Assembly (NCBI GenBank): GCA_019119675.1
Contig: DWWO01000109.1
Location: 1 to 33,427 of the forward strand
Direction of reading: 5' to 3'
Source: Candidatus Mediterraneibacter faecipullorum
GTDB taxonomy: Bacteria > Bacillota > Clostridia > Lachnospirales > Lachnospiraceae
DNA length: 33,427 nucleotides
The position numbers and the translations under genes were made by a program. Each line of letters starts with the position of its first letter. The first letter of the stretch is position 1. The notes beneath the pieces are model-generated. The model searched no databases, had not been told where the DNA came from, and saw nothing but the letters and a program-made list of their open reading frames with translations. Below, piece after piece: positions 8,264 to 16,426 of this stretch.

Positions 8264-9662
8264 AGAATTCGCGTGGATCACATATTTCTTTGTGATCCTG
8301 TTCATTGCTCTGATGGGCTATATCGTTTATTTTACTATTGCGCGTGCCGGTACGTTTGTAAACAGCCCGTATAATCAGCGTCAGGACGCTTTTGCAAAAA
8401 GTGTTGTGCGCGGCAGTATTACTGACAGAAACGGCAATGTACTTGCCGAAACCCAGGTGGCCGATGACGGGACAGAGACAAGATACTATCCATATGGTTC
8501 TCTCTTTTCCCACGTGATCGGATACAGCAATGACGAACTGGGAAAAACAGGGCTTGAATCTGTTGAAAATTTTGAACTGCTCACATCAAATGCCTTTTTC
8601 ATCGAAAAGATCCAGAATGAATTTGATGGTTCTAAGAATCAGGGAGATACGGTAGTGACCACACTTGACGCAGATCTCCAGCAGGCAGCCAGCGATGCAC
8701 TCGGAGATTACAGGGGAGCAGTGGTTGTCATGGAAGCGGATACGGGTAAAATACTCGCGATGGTATCAAAACCTGACTTTGATCCGAATGAAATCTCCGC
8801 CAACTGGGAAACCTTGAATACGGATGAAGAGAACAGCCCTCTGCTGAACCGCGCGACCGGAGGCTCCTATGCTCCCGGATCTGTATTTAAGATCGTCACG
8901 ACACTGGCTTATATGCGGCAGAACAGCAATTACAGCGATTATTCTTATGACTGTACCGGATCGATCACGGAAGGGGACACAACGATCCCCTGTGCGGGAG
9001 GCAATGTACACGGATACGAAGATCTCCGGAGTTCCTTCGCAAATTCCTGTAATTCTTCCTTTGCAAACATCGGCCTGCAGCTCGATATTTCCGGATTCAG
9101 GGATACTGCTGAAGACCTGCTCTTTAATTCCCGTCTTCCGAGTGTGCTGGATTATACAAAGAGCTCATTTGTACTGGATGAGGATTCGCCGGCTTCAGAG
9201 ATCATGATGACTGCAATGGGACAGGGAAAAACGACCGTAAGCCCCTATCATATGACCCTCATCACTCAGGCGATCGCCAACGGCGGTACACTGATGGAAC
9301 CATATCTGGTAGATTCCGTCACAAATTACACCGGTACCGAAGTGCGCCGCAATGTGCCGAAGAGCTATGCAAGACTTATGTCTTCTGATGAAGCCTCACA
9401 GCTTAAAGACTATATGTCTGCGGTTGTGGAAGAGGGCACAGGCTCTGTTCTTTCCGGCCGCTCTTACACTGTAGCCGGTAAGACAGGAACCGCTGAGTAC
9501 AGTTCCGACAGCAGCGACAGGACACATTCCTGGTTTACCGGTTTTACAAATGTAGATAATCCGGAACTGGTCATCACTGTGATCACGGAAGGATCAGACG
9601 GCAGTGCCGGCGGAAGAGCCGTTTCCATTGCGGGAACAATACTTGACTCTTATTACAATTAA
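8148..9662 (+). CDS. Class B penicillin-binding protein (PbpA-like transpeptidase)
   Basis: A D,D-transpeptidase that crosslinks peptidoglycan, partner of the preceding SEDS protein. The 504-aa protein starts with a very basic cytoplasmic tail of about 40 residues (RPERPERRRKAGR), one membrane anchor (about 41-63), a short non-catalytic region beginning VNSPYNQR (71-78), and the transpeptidase domain with SVFK (Ser245-Lys248), SCN (300-302) and KTGT (445-448). The reduced pedestal resembles mycobacterial PbpA rather than large PBP2 proteins. ATG 8148 has a GGGAG site eight bases upstream. No later ATG occurs until after the membrane segment has begun, so the 116-nt overlap with the SEDS gene appears real. 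Translational coupling is likely. Confidence 0.93.
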   Translation: MAWEEQRPERPERRRKAGRNSKKSPDRGRAKNKERIRNREFAWITYFFVILFIALMGYIVYFTIARAGTFVNSPYNQRQDAFAKSVVRGSITDRNGNVLAETQVADDGTETRYYPYGSLFSHVIGYSNDELGKTGLESVENFELLTSNAFFIEKIQNEFDGSKNQGDTVVTTLDADLQQAASDALGDYRGAVVVMEADTGKILAMVSKPDFDPNEISANWETLNTDEENSPLLNRATGGSYAPGSVFKIVTTLAYMRQNSNYSDYSYDCTGSITEGDTTIPCAGGNVHGYEDLRSSFANSCNSSFANIGLQLDISGFRDTAEDLLFNSRLPSVLDYTKSSFVLDEDSPASEIMMTAMGQGKTTVSPYHMTLITQAIANGGTLMEPYLVDSVTNYTGTEVRRNVPKSYARLMSSDEASQLKDYMSAVVEEGTGSVLSGRSYTVAGKTGTAEYSSDSSDRTHSWFTGFTNVDNPELVITVITEGSDGSAGGRAVSIAGTILDSYYN

Positions 9663-9685
9663 CATATTGTGAAAGAAGAACGCTT

Positions 9686-10030
9686 ATGCAGATAAAATTT
9701 TACTGTGATCTGTATGTCAGTGAATGCTGGCGGGAAAAAAAGGCAAAAATAGTAAAAAAGCTGAAAGAAAACCGGATTCAGCCGCAGGTCTATGTGGTAG
9801 CCCTGTCTCAGGGAGACCAGAATGAGCTTGAATTCTTCTCCAGCATTCTTTTAAAGCAGCATGCATTTGACAATACTGAAGTTTTTGTCGTCGGAATCGC
9901 GAACGGATATGATGAAGCTCTTTTCATGGTCAGGGATATCACAGAACAGATATACGCTGAAACAGGAACTGCCGAGCTCAGAAAATATATCCTGGAGCGC
10001 CAGAAAGAATATGTAAAGGCAGGGCAGTAG
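9686..10030 (+). CDS. Conserved-looking hypothetical protein, 114 aa
   Basis: I do not recognise this family. The protein is soluble, has no signal or membrane segment, and is mixed alpha/beta: an N-terminal strand (MQIKFYCDLYVSECW), a Lys-rich helix, a strand (QVYVVALSQGDQNELEF), then a second beta-alpha unit (TEVFVVGIANGYDEALFMVRDITEQIY) and a charged C-terminal helix. It starts 23 nt after the PBP stop with a weak AAAGAAG ribosome site and ends six nt before the DUF2953 gene, so it is cotranscribed with wall and sporulation genes. Coding status is supported by tight spacing and protein-like composition. Function unknown. Confidence 0.75.
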   Translation: MQIKFYCDLYVSECWREKKAKIVKKLKENRIQPQVYVVALSQGDQNELEFFSSILLKQHAFDNTEVFVVGIANGYDEALFMVRDITEQIYAETGTAELRKYILERQKEYVKAGQ

Positions 10031-10035
10031 TTCAG

Positions 10036-10989
10036 ATGTTACATATTATTTTGTTCATATTAAAAATAATCGGATTTCTGATCCTTGGAATACTGGTGCT
10101 GGTCCTTATCCTGACGGCGGTGATCCTTCTGGCTCCTTTTATCTACAGGCTGGAGTTCTCTGTAGATAACAGTCCGGAAAGCGCAAAAGGCCGCGTCCGG
10201 TTCCACTGGCTGATGCACCTTATATCAGGCGAAATCCGTTACGAAAGCGGCTCCTTTGACTGGCATATTCGGGCCGGATGGAAGAAATTCGGAGATGAAG
10301 CTGATGATCACAAGGTCCCTGAATCTCCGCAGATCCGTGACCAGAACGATCATGCAGGTAATTATACAGAGGACCGTATAGATGATCGTGCTGAAAACCA
10401 CACTGATGATCATACAGAAAACTGCACCGATGATCGTGCTGAAGAGACAGTGTATGGAATAGATGAGACGATGCATAAACATGAATCAGAAAGCCGTCCA
10501 AAGTACAGTCCGGATTCCGATAAGCATAAAAAAATATCCGGTCTTTATGAAAGATTCAAGAAGATTCCGGAAAAGATAAAATATACTTTCCGCAGGATAT
10601 GTGATAAGATAAGAACATTGAAGAAGCAAAAAGACCGTATTGCTGCTTTTATCAGGAACAGTATGCATCAGAATGCATTCTCCCGCCTGATAAAAGAAGT
10701 AAAAAGACTGTTACATTTTCTAAAACCTTCAGATGCTTCTGTAGATCTCGAGTTTGGCTTTAGCGATCCGTCTTACACAGGATATGCTCTTGCCGGCATC
10801 AGTATGATCTATCCGATGATCGGTGAGTATACACAGATCAAACCGGATTTCGAACACAAAGTATTAAAAGGAAATGTATTTATAAAAGGGAAGATCCGGA
10901 TTTTATACGGGCTGATCTTTGCATTGAATATGTTCCGGGATAAAAATGTCCGGGTGACATACCGGCATATACGTAAATTCAGATTATAG
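10036..10989 (+). CDS. DUF2953 domain-containing membrane protein (YtfI-like)
   Basis: A 317-aa protein with a long N-terminal hydrophobic segment (about residues 1-37) and a DUF2953 C-terminal half (from about 231, DASVDLEFGFSDPSYTGYALAGISMIYPMIG). In Bacillus the equivalent gene ytfI is next to ytfJ, as here, so a sporulation link is likely but unproven. Between them is a hydrophilic insert (about 85-165) rich in Asp, His, Glu and Thr; part of it is a degenerate eight-residue repeat of the form DDRAENHT encoded by 24-bp DNA repeats. The ribosome site is weak and only five nt separate it from the preceding stop. Molecular function unknown. Confidence 0.8.
   Translation: MLHIILFILKIIGFLILGILVLVLILTAVILLAPFIYRLEFSVDNSPESAKGRVRFHWLMHLISGEIRYESGSFDWHIRAGWKKFGDEADDHKVPESPQIRDQNDHAGNYTEDRIDDRAENHTDDHTENCTDDRAEETVYGIDETMHKHESESRPKYSPDSDKHKKISGLYERFKKIPEKIKYTFRRICDKIRTLKKQKDRIAAFIRNSMHQNAFSRLIKEVKRLLHFLKPSDASVDLEFGFSDPSYTGYALAGISMIYPMIGEYTQIKPDFEHKVLKGNVFIKGKIRILYGLIFALNMFRDKNVRVTYRHIRKFRL
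10345..10452 (+). repeat. Degenerate 24-bp tandem repeat inside the DUF2953 gene
   Basis: Three consecutive 24-bp units (10381-10404, 10405-10428, 10429-10452) encode DDRAENHT, DDHTENCT and DDRAEETV. A more diverged unit (10345-10368, NDHAGNYT) and a 12-nt half unit (EDRI) precede them. The reading frame is kept throughout. Confidence 0.8.
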
Positions 10990-11064
10990 TTTTTATCCGT
11001 TCATCAGTATAACGGTTTGATAGTTGAAACAAATTCAGAAAAGTCATATGAGGAGGACAAAAAA

Positions 11065-11466
11065 ATGGCTGAAGAAAACAATAGCTTCAAGACAACGCTG
11101 GAATCACTGTTCAGAGGAATGGACGGTGTCGTATCATCAAAGACTGTAGTCGGCGATGCAATCCATATCGGCGGAACGATCATTCTTCCCCTTGTCGATG
11201 TTTCTTTCGGCATCGGAGCAGGAGCATTCTCCGGAGACAAGAAAGAGAAAGGCATGGGCGGTATCGGCGGAAAGATGTCACCGAGCGCAGTAATCGTGAT
11301 CCAGGACGGTAAGACAAGACTTGTAAATATCAAAAATCAGGATACCATCACCAAAATCCTTGATATGGTTCCGGATGTGATCGACCGGTTCACAACCGGC
11401 AAAGAGGAGAGAATGACTGAAAAAGATGTAATGGATATTCTCGATTCTGATGAAGAAGAAAAATAA
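11065..11466 (+). CDS. ytfJ: Sporulation protein YtfJ (GerW family)
   Basis: A 133-aa protein of the GerW/YtfJ family, in Bacillus a forespore-expressed protein that affects germination. It has the typical plan: an N-terminal LESLFRGMDGVVSSKTVVGDAI, the strand IILPLVDVSFGIGAG, a Gly/Lys-rich loop (GDKKEKGMGGIGGKMSPSAV), the strand VIVIQDGKTRLVNIK and an acidic C-terminus. I chose ATG 11065 because GAGGAGG lies seven nt upstream; the earlier in-frame start at 11017 would add a nonconserved 16-residue extension containing that site. It lies 75 nt after the DUF2953 gene, matching the ytfI-ytfJ order. No confident sporulation promoter was found in that gap. Confidence 0.92.
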   Translation: MAEENNSFKTTLESLFRGMDGVVSSKTVVGDAIHIGGTIILPLVDVSFGIGAGAFSGDKKEKGMGGIGGKMSPSAVIVIQDGKTRLVNIKNQDTITKILDMVPDVIDRFTTGKEERMTEKDVMDILDSDEEEK

Positions 11467-11531
11467 TTCCCCGGAATATTTTTAAGAAGAGAGCATAAGA
11501 TATGTAAAGAGACTTATTCGGAAGTGACGGC

Positions 11532-11669
11532 ATGAAAAAAGTATGCGGCTTTGCACTATTCTGGACAGCTATAGGAATGTTTATCATGATGCTGCTTCCG
11601 AATCTGGTATGGGGCGTCATACTGACGATCGTCTTTCTTGTGCTGGGATACCGGCTGTTCTGCTGTTGA
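11532..11669 (+). CDS. Small hydrophobic membrane protein, 45 aa
   Basis: Starting at ATG 11532, the ORF encodes MKKVCGFALFWTAIGMF and continues with one or two membrane segments (about 5-22 and 24-41) to LGYRLFCC at the C-terminus. A GGAAG ribosome site lies about eight nt upstream. It follows ytfJ by 65 nt on the same strand. Basic start, aromatic boundary residues and a hydrophobic core are what a real small membrane protein would show. I believe similar short ORFs occur next to ytfJ in related clostridia, but that is recall, not a search. Function unknown. Confidence 0.6.
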   Translation: MKKVCGFALFWTAIGMFIMMLLPNLVWGVILTIVFLVLGYRLFCC

Positions 11670-11753
11670 ACGCGATACCGCACGGCTCACGCTGTTCGCT
11701 GTACCGTTCAGCCCGGAACTACGTCCGTCCACCGGGCATATCGCATAAAAAAT

Positions 11754-11789
11754 ATAACCCCGGATCTGATCTCACAGTTCCGGGGTTAT
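11754..11789 (-). terminator. rpmB: Rho-independent terminator of rpmB
   Basis: TAACCCCGGA (11755-11764) and TCCGGGGTTA (11779-11788) form a perfect 10-bp stem, extendable by one A-T pair, with a 14-nt loop. Read on the minus strand the stem is followed by ATATTTTTTA, a proper T-run, so it terminates leftward transcription. On the plus strand there is no T-run. Confidence 0.85.
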
Positions 11790-11819
11790 TCCGTGTCTCT
11801 CAAAAAGATCTTTGTCTGA

Positions 11820-12005
11820 TTACGCACGCTCTACACGTCCGGACTTCAGACAGGATGTACAAACATACATTTTTTTAGATCCGCCTTCTGTCTTAACTCT
11901 GACAGACTTTACATTTGATTTCCACATTTTCGGTGTTCTTCTATGAGAGTGGCTTACATTGTTTCCAAAATGAGCACCCTTTTCACAAATAGCACATTTA
12001 GCCAT
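11820..12005 (-). CDS. rpmB: 50S ribosomal protein L28 (bL28)
   Basis: A 61-aa large-subunit ribosomal protein. It begins MAKCAICEKGAHFGNNVSHS and ends CTSCLKSGRVERA; the CAIC (Cys4, Cys7) and CTSC (Cys49, Cys52) pairs mark the zinc-binding form. ATG at 12005 has an AGGAGGT site seven or eight bases upstream, so the longer reading frame to 12047 is not used. It has its own promoter and terminator and diverges from yloU, the same order as Bacillus rpmB-yloU-yloV. Confidence 0.97.
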   Translation of the reverse strand: MAKCAICEKGAHFGNNVSHSHRRTPKMWKSNVKSVRVKTEGGSKKMYVCTSCLKSGRVERA

Positions 12006-12056
12006 GACTGCACCTCCTAACAATCTGAACTGGTCATTTAGACTCATAACACTGAT

Positions 12057-12085
12057 ATTCTAGCAGAAACGTTTTAGCAATGCAA
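12057..12085 (-). promoter_or_regulatory. Predicted sigma-A promoter of rpmB
   Basis: On the minus strand TTGCAT (plus 12080-12085), a 17-nt spacer and TAGAAT (plus 12057-12062) precede the L28 start by about 50 nt. The leader is short, with no obvious riboswitch. Confidence 0.6.
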
Positions 12086-12123
12086 GCACTTTTTAAAAAA
12101 ACATCTCAAAAAACGAATCATTG

Positions 12124-12152
12124 TTGTAAAATCAAAGAAGTGATAGTATAAT
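12124..12152 (+). promoter_or_regulatory. Predicted sigma-A promoter of yloU-yloV
   Basis: TTGTAA (12124-12129), a 17-nt spacer and a perfect TATAAT (12147-12152) lie about 50 nt before the yloU start, divergent from the rpmB promoter. Confidence 0.6.
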
Positions 12153-12202
12153 AATCATGTTATTTATGGCAAAAACCATTAGAAAACTGGAGGTATACAT
12201 TG

Positions 12203-12562
12203 ATGAAAGGAAGTATGAGCACTGATCTGGGAATCATTACAGTCAATCCCGAAGTGATCGCCAAATATGCCGGTTCTGTAGCAGTGGAATGTTTCGGGAT
12301 CGTCGGTATGGCAGCGGTAAACATGAAAGACGGTCTGGTCCGTCTTTTGAAAAAGGACAGCCTGACACACGGAATTCAGGTTGAAATCTCAGATGACAAC
12401 GCCCTCACCCTGAATTTTCATGTCATTGTCGCCTATGGCGTGAATATCCTTTCTGTTTCTGACAACCTTATGAGCAATGTAAAATATAAGGTTGAAGAAT
12501 TCACCGGTATGACGGTAGAAAAGATCAACATCTTCGTAGAAGGTGTGAGAGTGATAGATTAA
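12203..12562 (+). CDS. yloU: Asp23/Gls24 family protein (YloU-like)
   Basis: A 119-aa Asp23/Gls24 domain protein. The family is linked to envelope stress, but this member is the conserved single-domain type found before the DAK2 protein. Visible: STDLGIITVNPEVIAKYAGSVAVECFGIVGMAAV, then LNFHVIVAYGVNILSVSDNL and the C-terminal VEKINIFVEGVRVID. TGGAGG (12188-12193) can serve either TTG 12200 or ATG 12203; I chose the ATG, with nine-nt spacing. yloV follows after 13 nt, so both are cotranscribed. Gene order with rpmB and recG matches Bacillus. Molecular function not established. Confidence 0.9.
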   Translation: MKGSMSTDLGIITVNPEVIAKYAGSVAVECFGIVGMAAVNMKDGLVRLLKKDSLTHGIQVEISDDNALTLNFHVIVAYGVNILSVSDNLMSNVKYKVEEFTGMTVEKINIFVEGVRVID

Positions 12563-12575
12563 GGAGGATATTGTC

Positions 12576-14249
12576 GTGGCTGTTAAAACGATAAATACGG
12601 AGATGCTCCGGAAGATGTTCCTCGCAGGAGCGGCGAATCTGGAGGCAAAGAAAGAATTCATCAATGAATTGAACGTGTTCCCTGTACCTGACGGGGATAC
12701 CGGTACGAATATGACCCTGACGATCATGTCGGCGGCAAAAGAGGTACAGGCACTTGAGAATCCTGATATGGTCTCCATGGCAAAAGCGATCTCATCAGGT
12801 TCACTGAGAGGAGCCAGAGGAAATTCCGGCGTTATCCTTTCACAGCTTCTCCGTGGATTTACAAAGGAAATACGGGAACATAAAGAGATTGATGTGAATA
12901 TTCTCGCAAAGGCATGCGACCGCGCTACAGCGACAGCTTATAAGGCCGTCATGAAGCCGAAAGAAGGAACGATCCTTACTGTTGCAAAGGGAATATCACA
13001 GAAAGCGGCTGAACTGGCTGAAACCACAGATGATCTGGAGGCATTTCTTCCGGAGGTGATCAGTCATGCCGAGCAGGTACTGGAGGAAACTCCGGAGCTT
13101 CTTCCGGTATTAAAAGAGGCCGGTGTTGTAGATTCAGGCGGACAGGGTCTCCTTGAAGTCATCCGCGGCGCATATGATGCATTTTTAGGAAAAGAGATCG
13201 ATTATGCAGCGATCGAGGCAAGTTCCGGGACTAAAATGGTAAAACCGGGACAGCAAGCCGAAGCTGATATCAAATTCGGCTATTGTACAGAATTTATCAT
13301 TATGACGGACAAGCCGTTTACAGATAAAAACGAGACAGAGTTCAAGGCTTATCTGGAATCTATCGGCGATTCCATCGTATGCGTGGCTGACGATGATATT
13401 GTCAAGATCCATGTCCATACCAATGATCCCGGACTCGCAATCCAGAAAGCACTGACATACGGACAGCTCTCACGCATGAAGATCGATAATATGCGCGAGG
13501 AGCATCAGGAAAAGCTGATCCGCGACGCAGAGAAAGTTGCAGCACAACAGGCACGGGCAGAAGAAGCGAAAAAGAAAAAAGAGCCCAGAAAAGCGGTAGG
13601 ATTTATTGCTGTTTCTATAGGAGAAGGAATGAACGAAATATTCCGTGAACTGGGAGTGGATTATATCATCGAAGGCGGACAGACAATGAATCCGAGCACA
13701 GACGATATGCTCACGGCCATTGATGAAGTAAATGCGGACCATATCTTCATCCTGCCAAACAACAAAAATATCATTCTTGCTGCAAATCAGGCACGGTCTC
13801 TTACAAAAGACAAAGATATTATCGTAATCCCGACAAAGACCGTTCCTCAGGGAATCACAGCAGTGATCAGCTTTATGCCTGAGGCGGATGTGGATGCAAA
13901 TATTGAAGCCATGGAAGAAGCTGTCAAGAATGTTAAGACAGGCCAGGTAACATATGCCGTACGCGATACGAAGATTGATGATAAAGTGATCCATGAGGGT
14001 GATATCATGGGAATCGGTGATCAGGGTATCCTCTCAGTCGGTCAGTCTGTTGAAGAGACTGTCAAGGACATGCTCACCCAGCTTGTTGATGAAGATTCTG
14101 AACTGATCAGCCTCTATTACGGACAGGATGTCCATGAAGAAGATGCTGAGAAATTTGCACAGACTGTCGAGGAACTTTATCCTGATGTTGATATTGACAT
14201 TCATATGGGTGGTCAGCCGATTTACTACTATGTGCTTTCAGTAGAGTAG
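12576..14249 (+). CDS. yloV: DAK2 domain fatty acid kinase-like protein (YloV/FakA)
   Basis: The family includes FakA, which phosphorylates fatty acids bound to FakB (DegV) proteins for phospholipid synthesis; no fakB is in the window. The 557-aa protein has the N-terminal DhaL-type ATP-binding domain with NVFPVPDGDTGTNM (33-46, Mg-binding aspartates) and GSLRGARGNSGVILSQ (75-90), a middle domain with KIHVHTNDPG, a charged Lys/Glu linker near 310-330, and a C-terminal domain from about 335 (VGFIAVSIGEGMNEIF). Start is GTG 12576 with a strong AAGGAGG eight nt upstream. Length matches B. subtilis YloV. A good terminator-like hairpin follows before recG. Confidence 0.92.
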   Translation: MAVKTINTEMLRKMFLAGAANLEAKKEFINELNVFPVPDGDTGTNMTLTIMSAAKEVQALENPDMVSMAKAISSGSLRGARGNSGVILSQLLRGFTKEIREHKEIDVNILAKACDRATATAYKAVMKPKEGTILTVAKGISQKAAELAETTDDLEAFLPEVISHAEQVLEETPELLPVLKEAGVVDSGGQGLLEVIRGAYDAFLGKEIDYAAIEASSGTKMVKPGQQAEADIKFGYCTEFIIMTDKPFTDKNETEFKAYLESIGDSIVCVADDDIVKIHVHTNDPGLAIQKALTYGQLSRMKIDNMREEHQEKLIRDAEKVAAQQARAEEAKKKKEPRKAVGFIAVSIGEGMNEIFRELGVDYIIEGGQTMNPSTDDMLTAIDEVNADHIFILPNNKNIILAANQARSLTKDKDIIVIPTKTVPQGITAVISFMPEADVDANIEAMEEAVKNVKTGQVTYAVRDTKIDDKVIHEGDIMGIGDQGILSVGQSVEETVKDMLTQLVDEDSELISLYYGQDVHEEDAEKFAQTVEELYPDVDIDIHMGGQPIYYYVLSVE

Positions 14250-14276
14250 AACAAGTTAATATTATTGTAAGAACCG

Positions 14277-14310
14277 GGGCGTTCTTCCGACAGGGAGAGC
14301 GCCCTGTTTA
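14277..14310 (+). terminator. Terminator-like hairpin between yloV and recG
   Basis: GGGCGTTCTTCC and GGGAGAGCGCCC pair over 12 bp (two G-U pairs) with a GACA loop, followed by TGTTTA. The stem is strong but the T-run is short, so partial readthrough into recG is plausible. Confidence 0.7.
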
Positions 14311-14337
14311 TTAAGTAAAGTATTATGGAGCATTGTT

Positions 14338-16398
14338 ATGAAGAGCAGATCCAGCATCGGATCCCTGAAAGGGATTGGCGAAAAAACAGAAAGCCTGTTC
14401 CACCGGCTTGGAATTTACAATATAGAAGATCTGATCCGTTACTATCCGAGAGGATTTGAGATCTATGAGGACCCGGTCCCTGTCAGCGAGGTCGAAGAAG
14501 GGAAGATCAATACGATCGCCGGCAGTGTATTCGGGCGCATTTCCGTCTCAGGAAACCGTTCCCTCCAGGTTACTACATTGAATTTAAAAGATCTGACCGG
14601 CACGATCAAAGTGCTGTGGTTTCGCATGCCCTTTCTAAGAAATACGCTGGGGAAAGGCGGTATGCTCATTCTCCGGGGCCGGGTAGCGAGACGGAGAGAG
14701 GGACTTGTAATGGAACATCCGGAAATCTACTATCCGGCATCCAAATATGAAGAAAAACTCTATTCCATGCAGCCTGTCTATTCATTGACCGCCGGTCTGA
14801 CAAACAATATGGTCATCAAAGCAATCCGCCAGGCTCTGGAAGCCGTTGAAGAGTCCCAGGATATTCTGCCTCGCAGCCTGTCGGAAACCCATAGATTCCT
14901 TCCATACTGCGAGGCAGTCCGGAAGATGCATTTTCCGGAAAATAAGGAAGAGTTCATTCAGGCAAGAGAGCGTTTTGTCTATGAAGAATTTCTCGTTTTC
15001 ATCCTGTCCCTGCGCCGGATGAAGGAAAACGAAGGCCGGTCAGTAAACCGCTTTTTCCTGGAAAACCGTCCGGAAATCGGACAATTTCTGAAAGATCTTC
15101 CTTATGACCTGACAAATGCGCAGAAAAAAGTGTGGGATGAGATCCAAAATGATATGCAGGGAGACCATGTTATGTCCCGTCTTGTCCAGGGAGATGTGGG
15201 ATCCGGAAAGACGATCATAGCTTTTCTCGGACTTCTGCTTGCCGGACTGAACGGATATCAGGGTGCATTGATGGCGCCTACCGAGGTACTGGCCAGACAG
15301 CACTATGAAAATATATCGGGAATGCTGGAACGCTATCATCTTCCTCTGAAAGCAGAGCTTCTCACAGGATCAATGACAGCAAAGCAGAAACGGGAAGCAT
15401 ATGAACGGATTTCATCCGGTGATGTTTCGATCATCATCGGTACCCATGCTCTGATCCAGGATAAAGTAACCTATCATGATCTGGCTCTTGTCATAACAGA
15501 CGAGCAGCACCGTTTCGGTGTAAAACAGCGGGAAGCTCTTGCCGGGAAAGGAAGTATGCCGCATATCCTTGTCATGAGTGCGACTCCCATCCCGCGGACA
15601 CTTGCCATCATACTGTACGGCGACCTCGACATTTCCGTGATCGACGAGGTTCCAAAAAACCGCCTTCCCATCAAAAACTGCGTTGTAGATACAGGCTACA
15701 GGGAAACGGCGTACCGTTTTATGAAAAAGCAGGTGGCTGAAGGCAGGCAGTGTTACGTCATTTGTCCTATGGTGGAAGAAAGCGAGAGTCTGGAAGCAGA
15801 GAATGTCCAGGACTATTCCCGAATGCTTGCTGACGAAATGGGAAAAAATATCCGTGTCGCATGCCTTCACGGCAAGATGAAACAGCAGGAAAAAGACGAA
15901 ATCATGGAGGCATTCGGTCGAAATGAAATACAGATCCTTGTATCAACGACTGTGATCGAAGTCGGTATCGATGTGCCTAATGCGACGGTCATCATGATCG
16001 AAAATGCAGAGCGCTTCGGACTTGCACAGCTCCATCAGCTGAGAGGGCGTGTAGGCAGAGGAAAATACCAGTCCTACTGTATCTTTATGACTGCTTCAAA
16101 ATCAGATGAGACAAAAGAACGGCTTGACATCCTGAATCATTCCAACGACGGTTTTTTTATTGCCGGTGAAGACCTGAAACTTAGAGGCCCCGGTGATCTG
16201 TTCGGGATCCGCCAGAGCGGAATCCTTGATTTTAAAGTTGCCGATGTATTTCAGGATGCAAAGATCCTGCAGAACGCGAGCGAGGATGCCGGCAGGATCC
16301 TTGCAGAAGATCCGGAACTGACAGCTCCGGAAAATACCGGCCTCCGGCGTTATATCGACCGAAAGATCAGCGAGATCATGCTGGAGACAACGCTGTAA
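14338..16398 (+). CDS. recG: ATP-dependent DNA helicase RecG
   Basis: RecG remodels stalled forks and branched DNA. The 686-aa protein has the N-terminal wedge/OB domain (about 1-150; SLKGIGEKTESLFHRLGI, YYPRGFEIYED), then a superfamily 2 helicase core: Walker A QGDVGSGKT (284-292), APTEVLARQHYE, DEQH (388-391), VMSATPIPRTLA, and the second RecA-like lobe with VSTTVIEVGIDVPNATVM-type and QLRGRVGRG motifs, ending with the GPGDLFGIRQSG region. Length is typical. It follows yloV as in Bacillus. The next conserved gene expected would be the spore protein or rsmD; here a galactoside block intervenes. Confidence 0.97.
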   Translation: MKSRSSIGSLKGIGEKTESLFHRLGIYNIEDLIRYYPRGFEIYEDPVPVSEVEEGKINTIAGSVFGRISVSGNRSLQVTTLNLKDLTGTIKVLWFRMPFLRNTLGKGGMLILRGRVARRREGLVMEHPEIYYPASKYEEKLYSMQPVYSLTAGLTNNMVIKAIRQALEAVEESQDILPRSLSETHRFLPYCEAVRKMHFPENKEEFIQARERFVYEEFLVFILSLRRMKENEGRSVNRFFLENRPEIGQFLKDLPYDLTNAQKKVWDEIQNDMQGDHVMSRLVQGDVGSGKTIIAFLGLLLAGLNGYQGALMAPTEVLARQHYENISGMLERYHLPLKAELLTGSMTAKQKREAYERISSGDVSIIIGTHALIQDKVTYHDLALVITDEQHRFGVKQREALAGKGSMPHILVMSATPIPRTLAIILYGDLDISVIDEVPKNRLPIKNCVVDTGYRETAYRFMKKQVAEGRQCYVICPMVEESESLEAENVQDYSRMLADEMGKNIRVACLHGKMKQQEKDEIMEAFGRNEIQILVSTTVIEVGIDVPNATVIMIENAERFGLAQLHQLRGRVGRGKYQSYCIFMTASKSDETKERLDILNHSNDGFFIAGEDLKLRGPGDLFGIRQSGILDFKVADVFQDAKILQNASEDAGRILAEDPELTAPENTGLRRYIDRKISEIMLETTL

Positions 16399-16426
16399 AA
16401 TACCGTTCTGTCAGGAAGGAAAAAGT

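Noticed and set aside
10381-10452. CRISPR-like repeats
   Set aside because: The 24-bp units are contiguous, lack spacers and keep the reading frame of the DUF2953 gene.
10990-11064. Sporulation promoter directly before ytfJ
   Set aside because: A GTATA element is present, but no matching -10 for sigma-F or sigma-G at a suitable distance could be defended.
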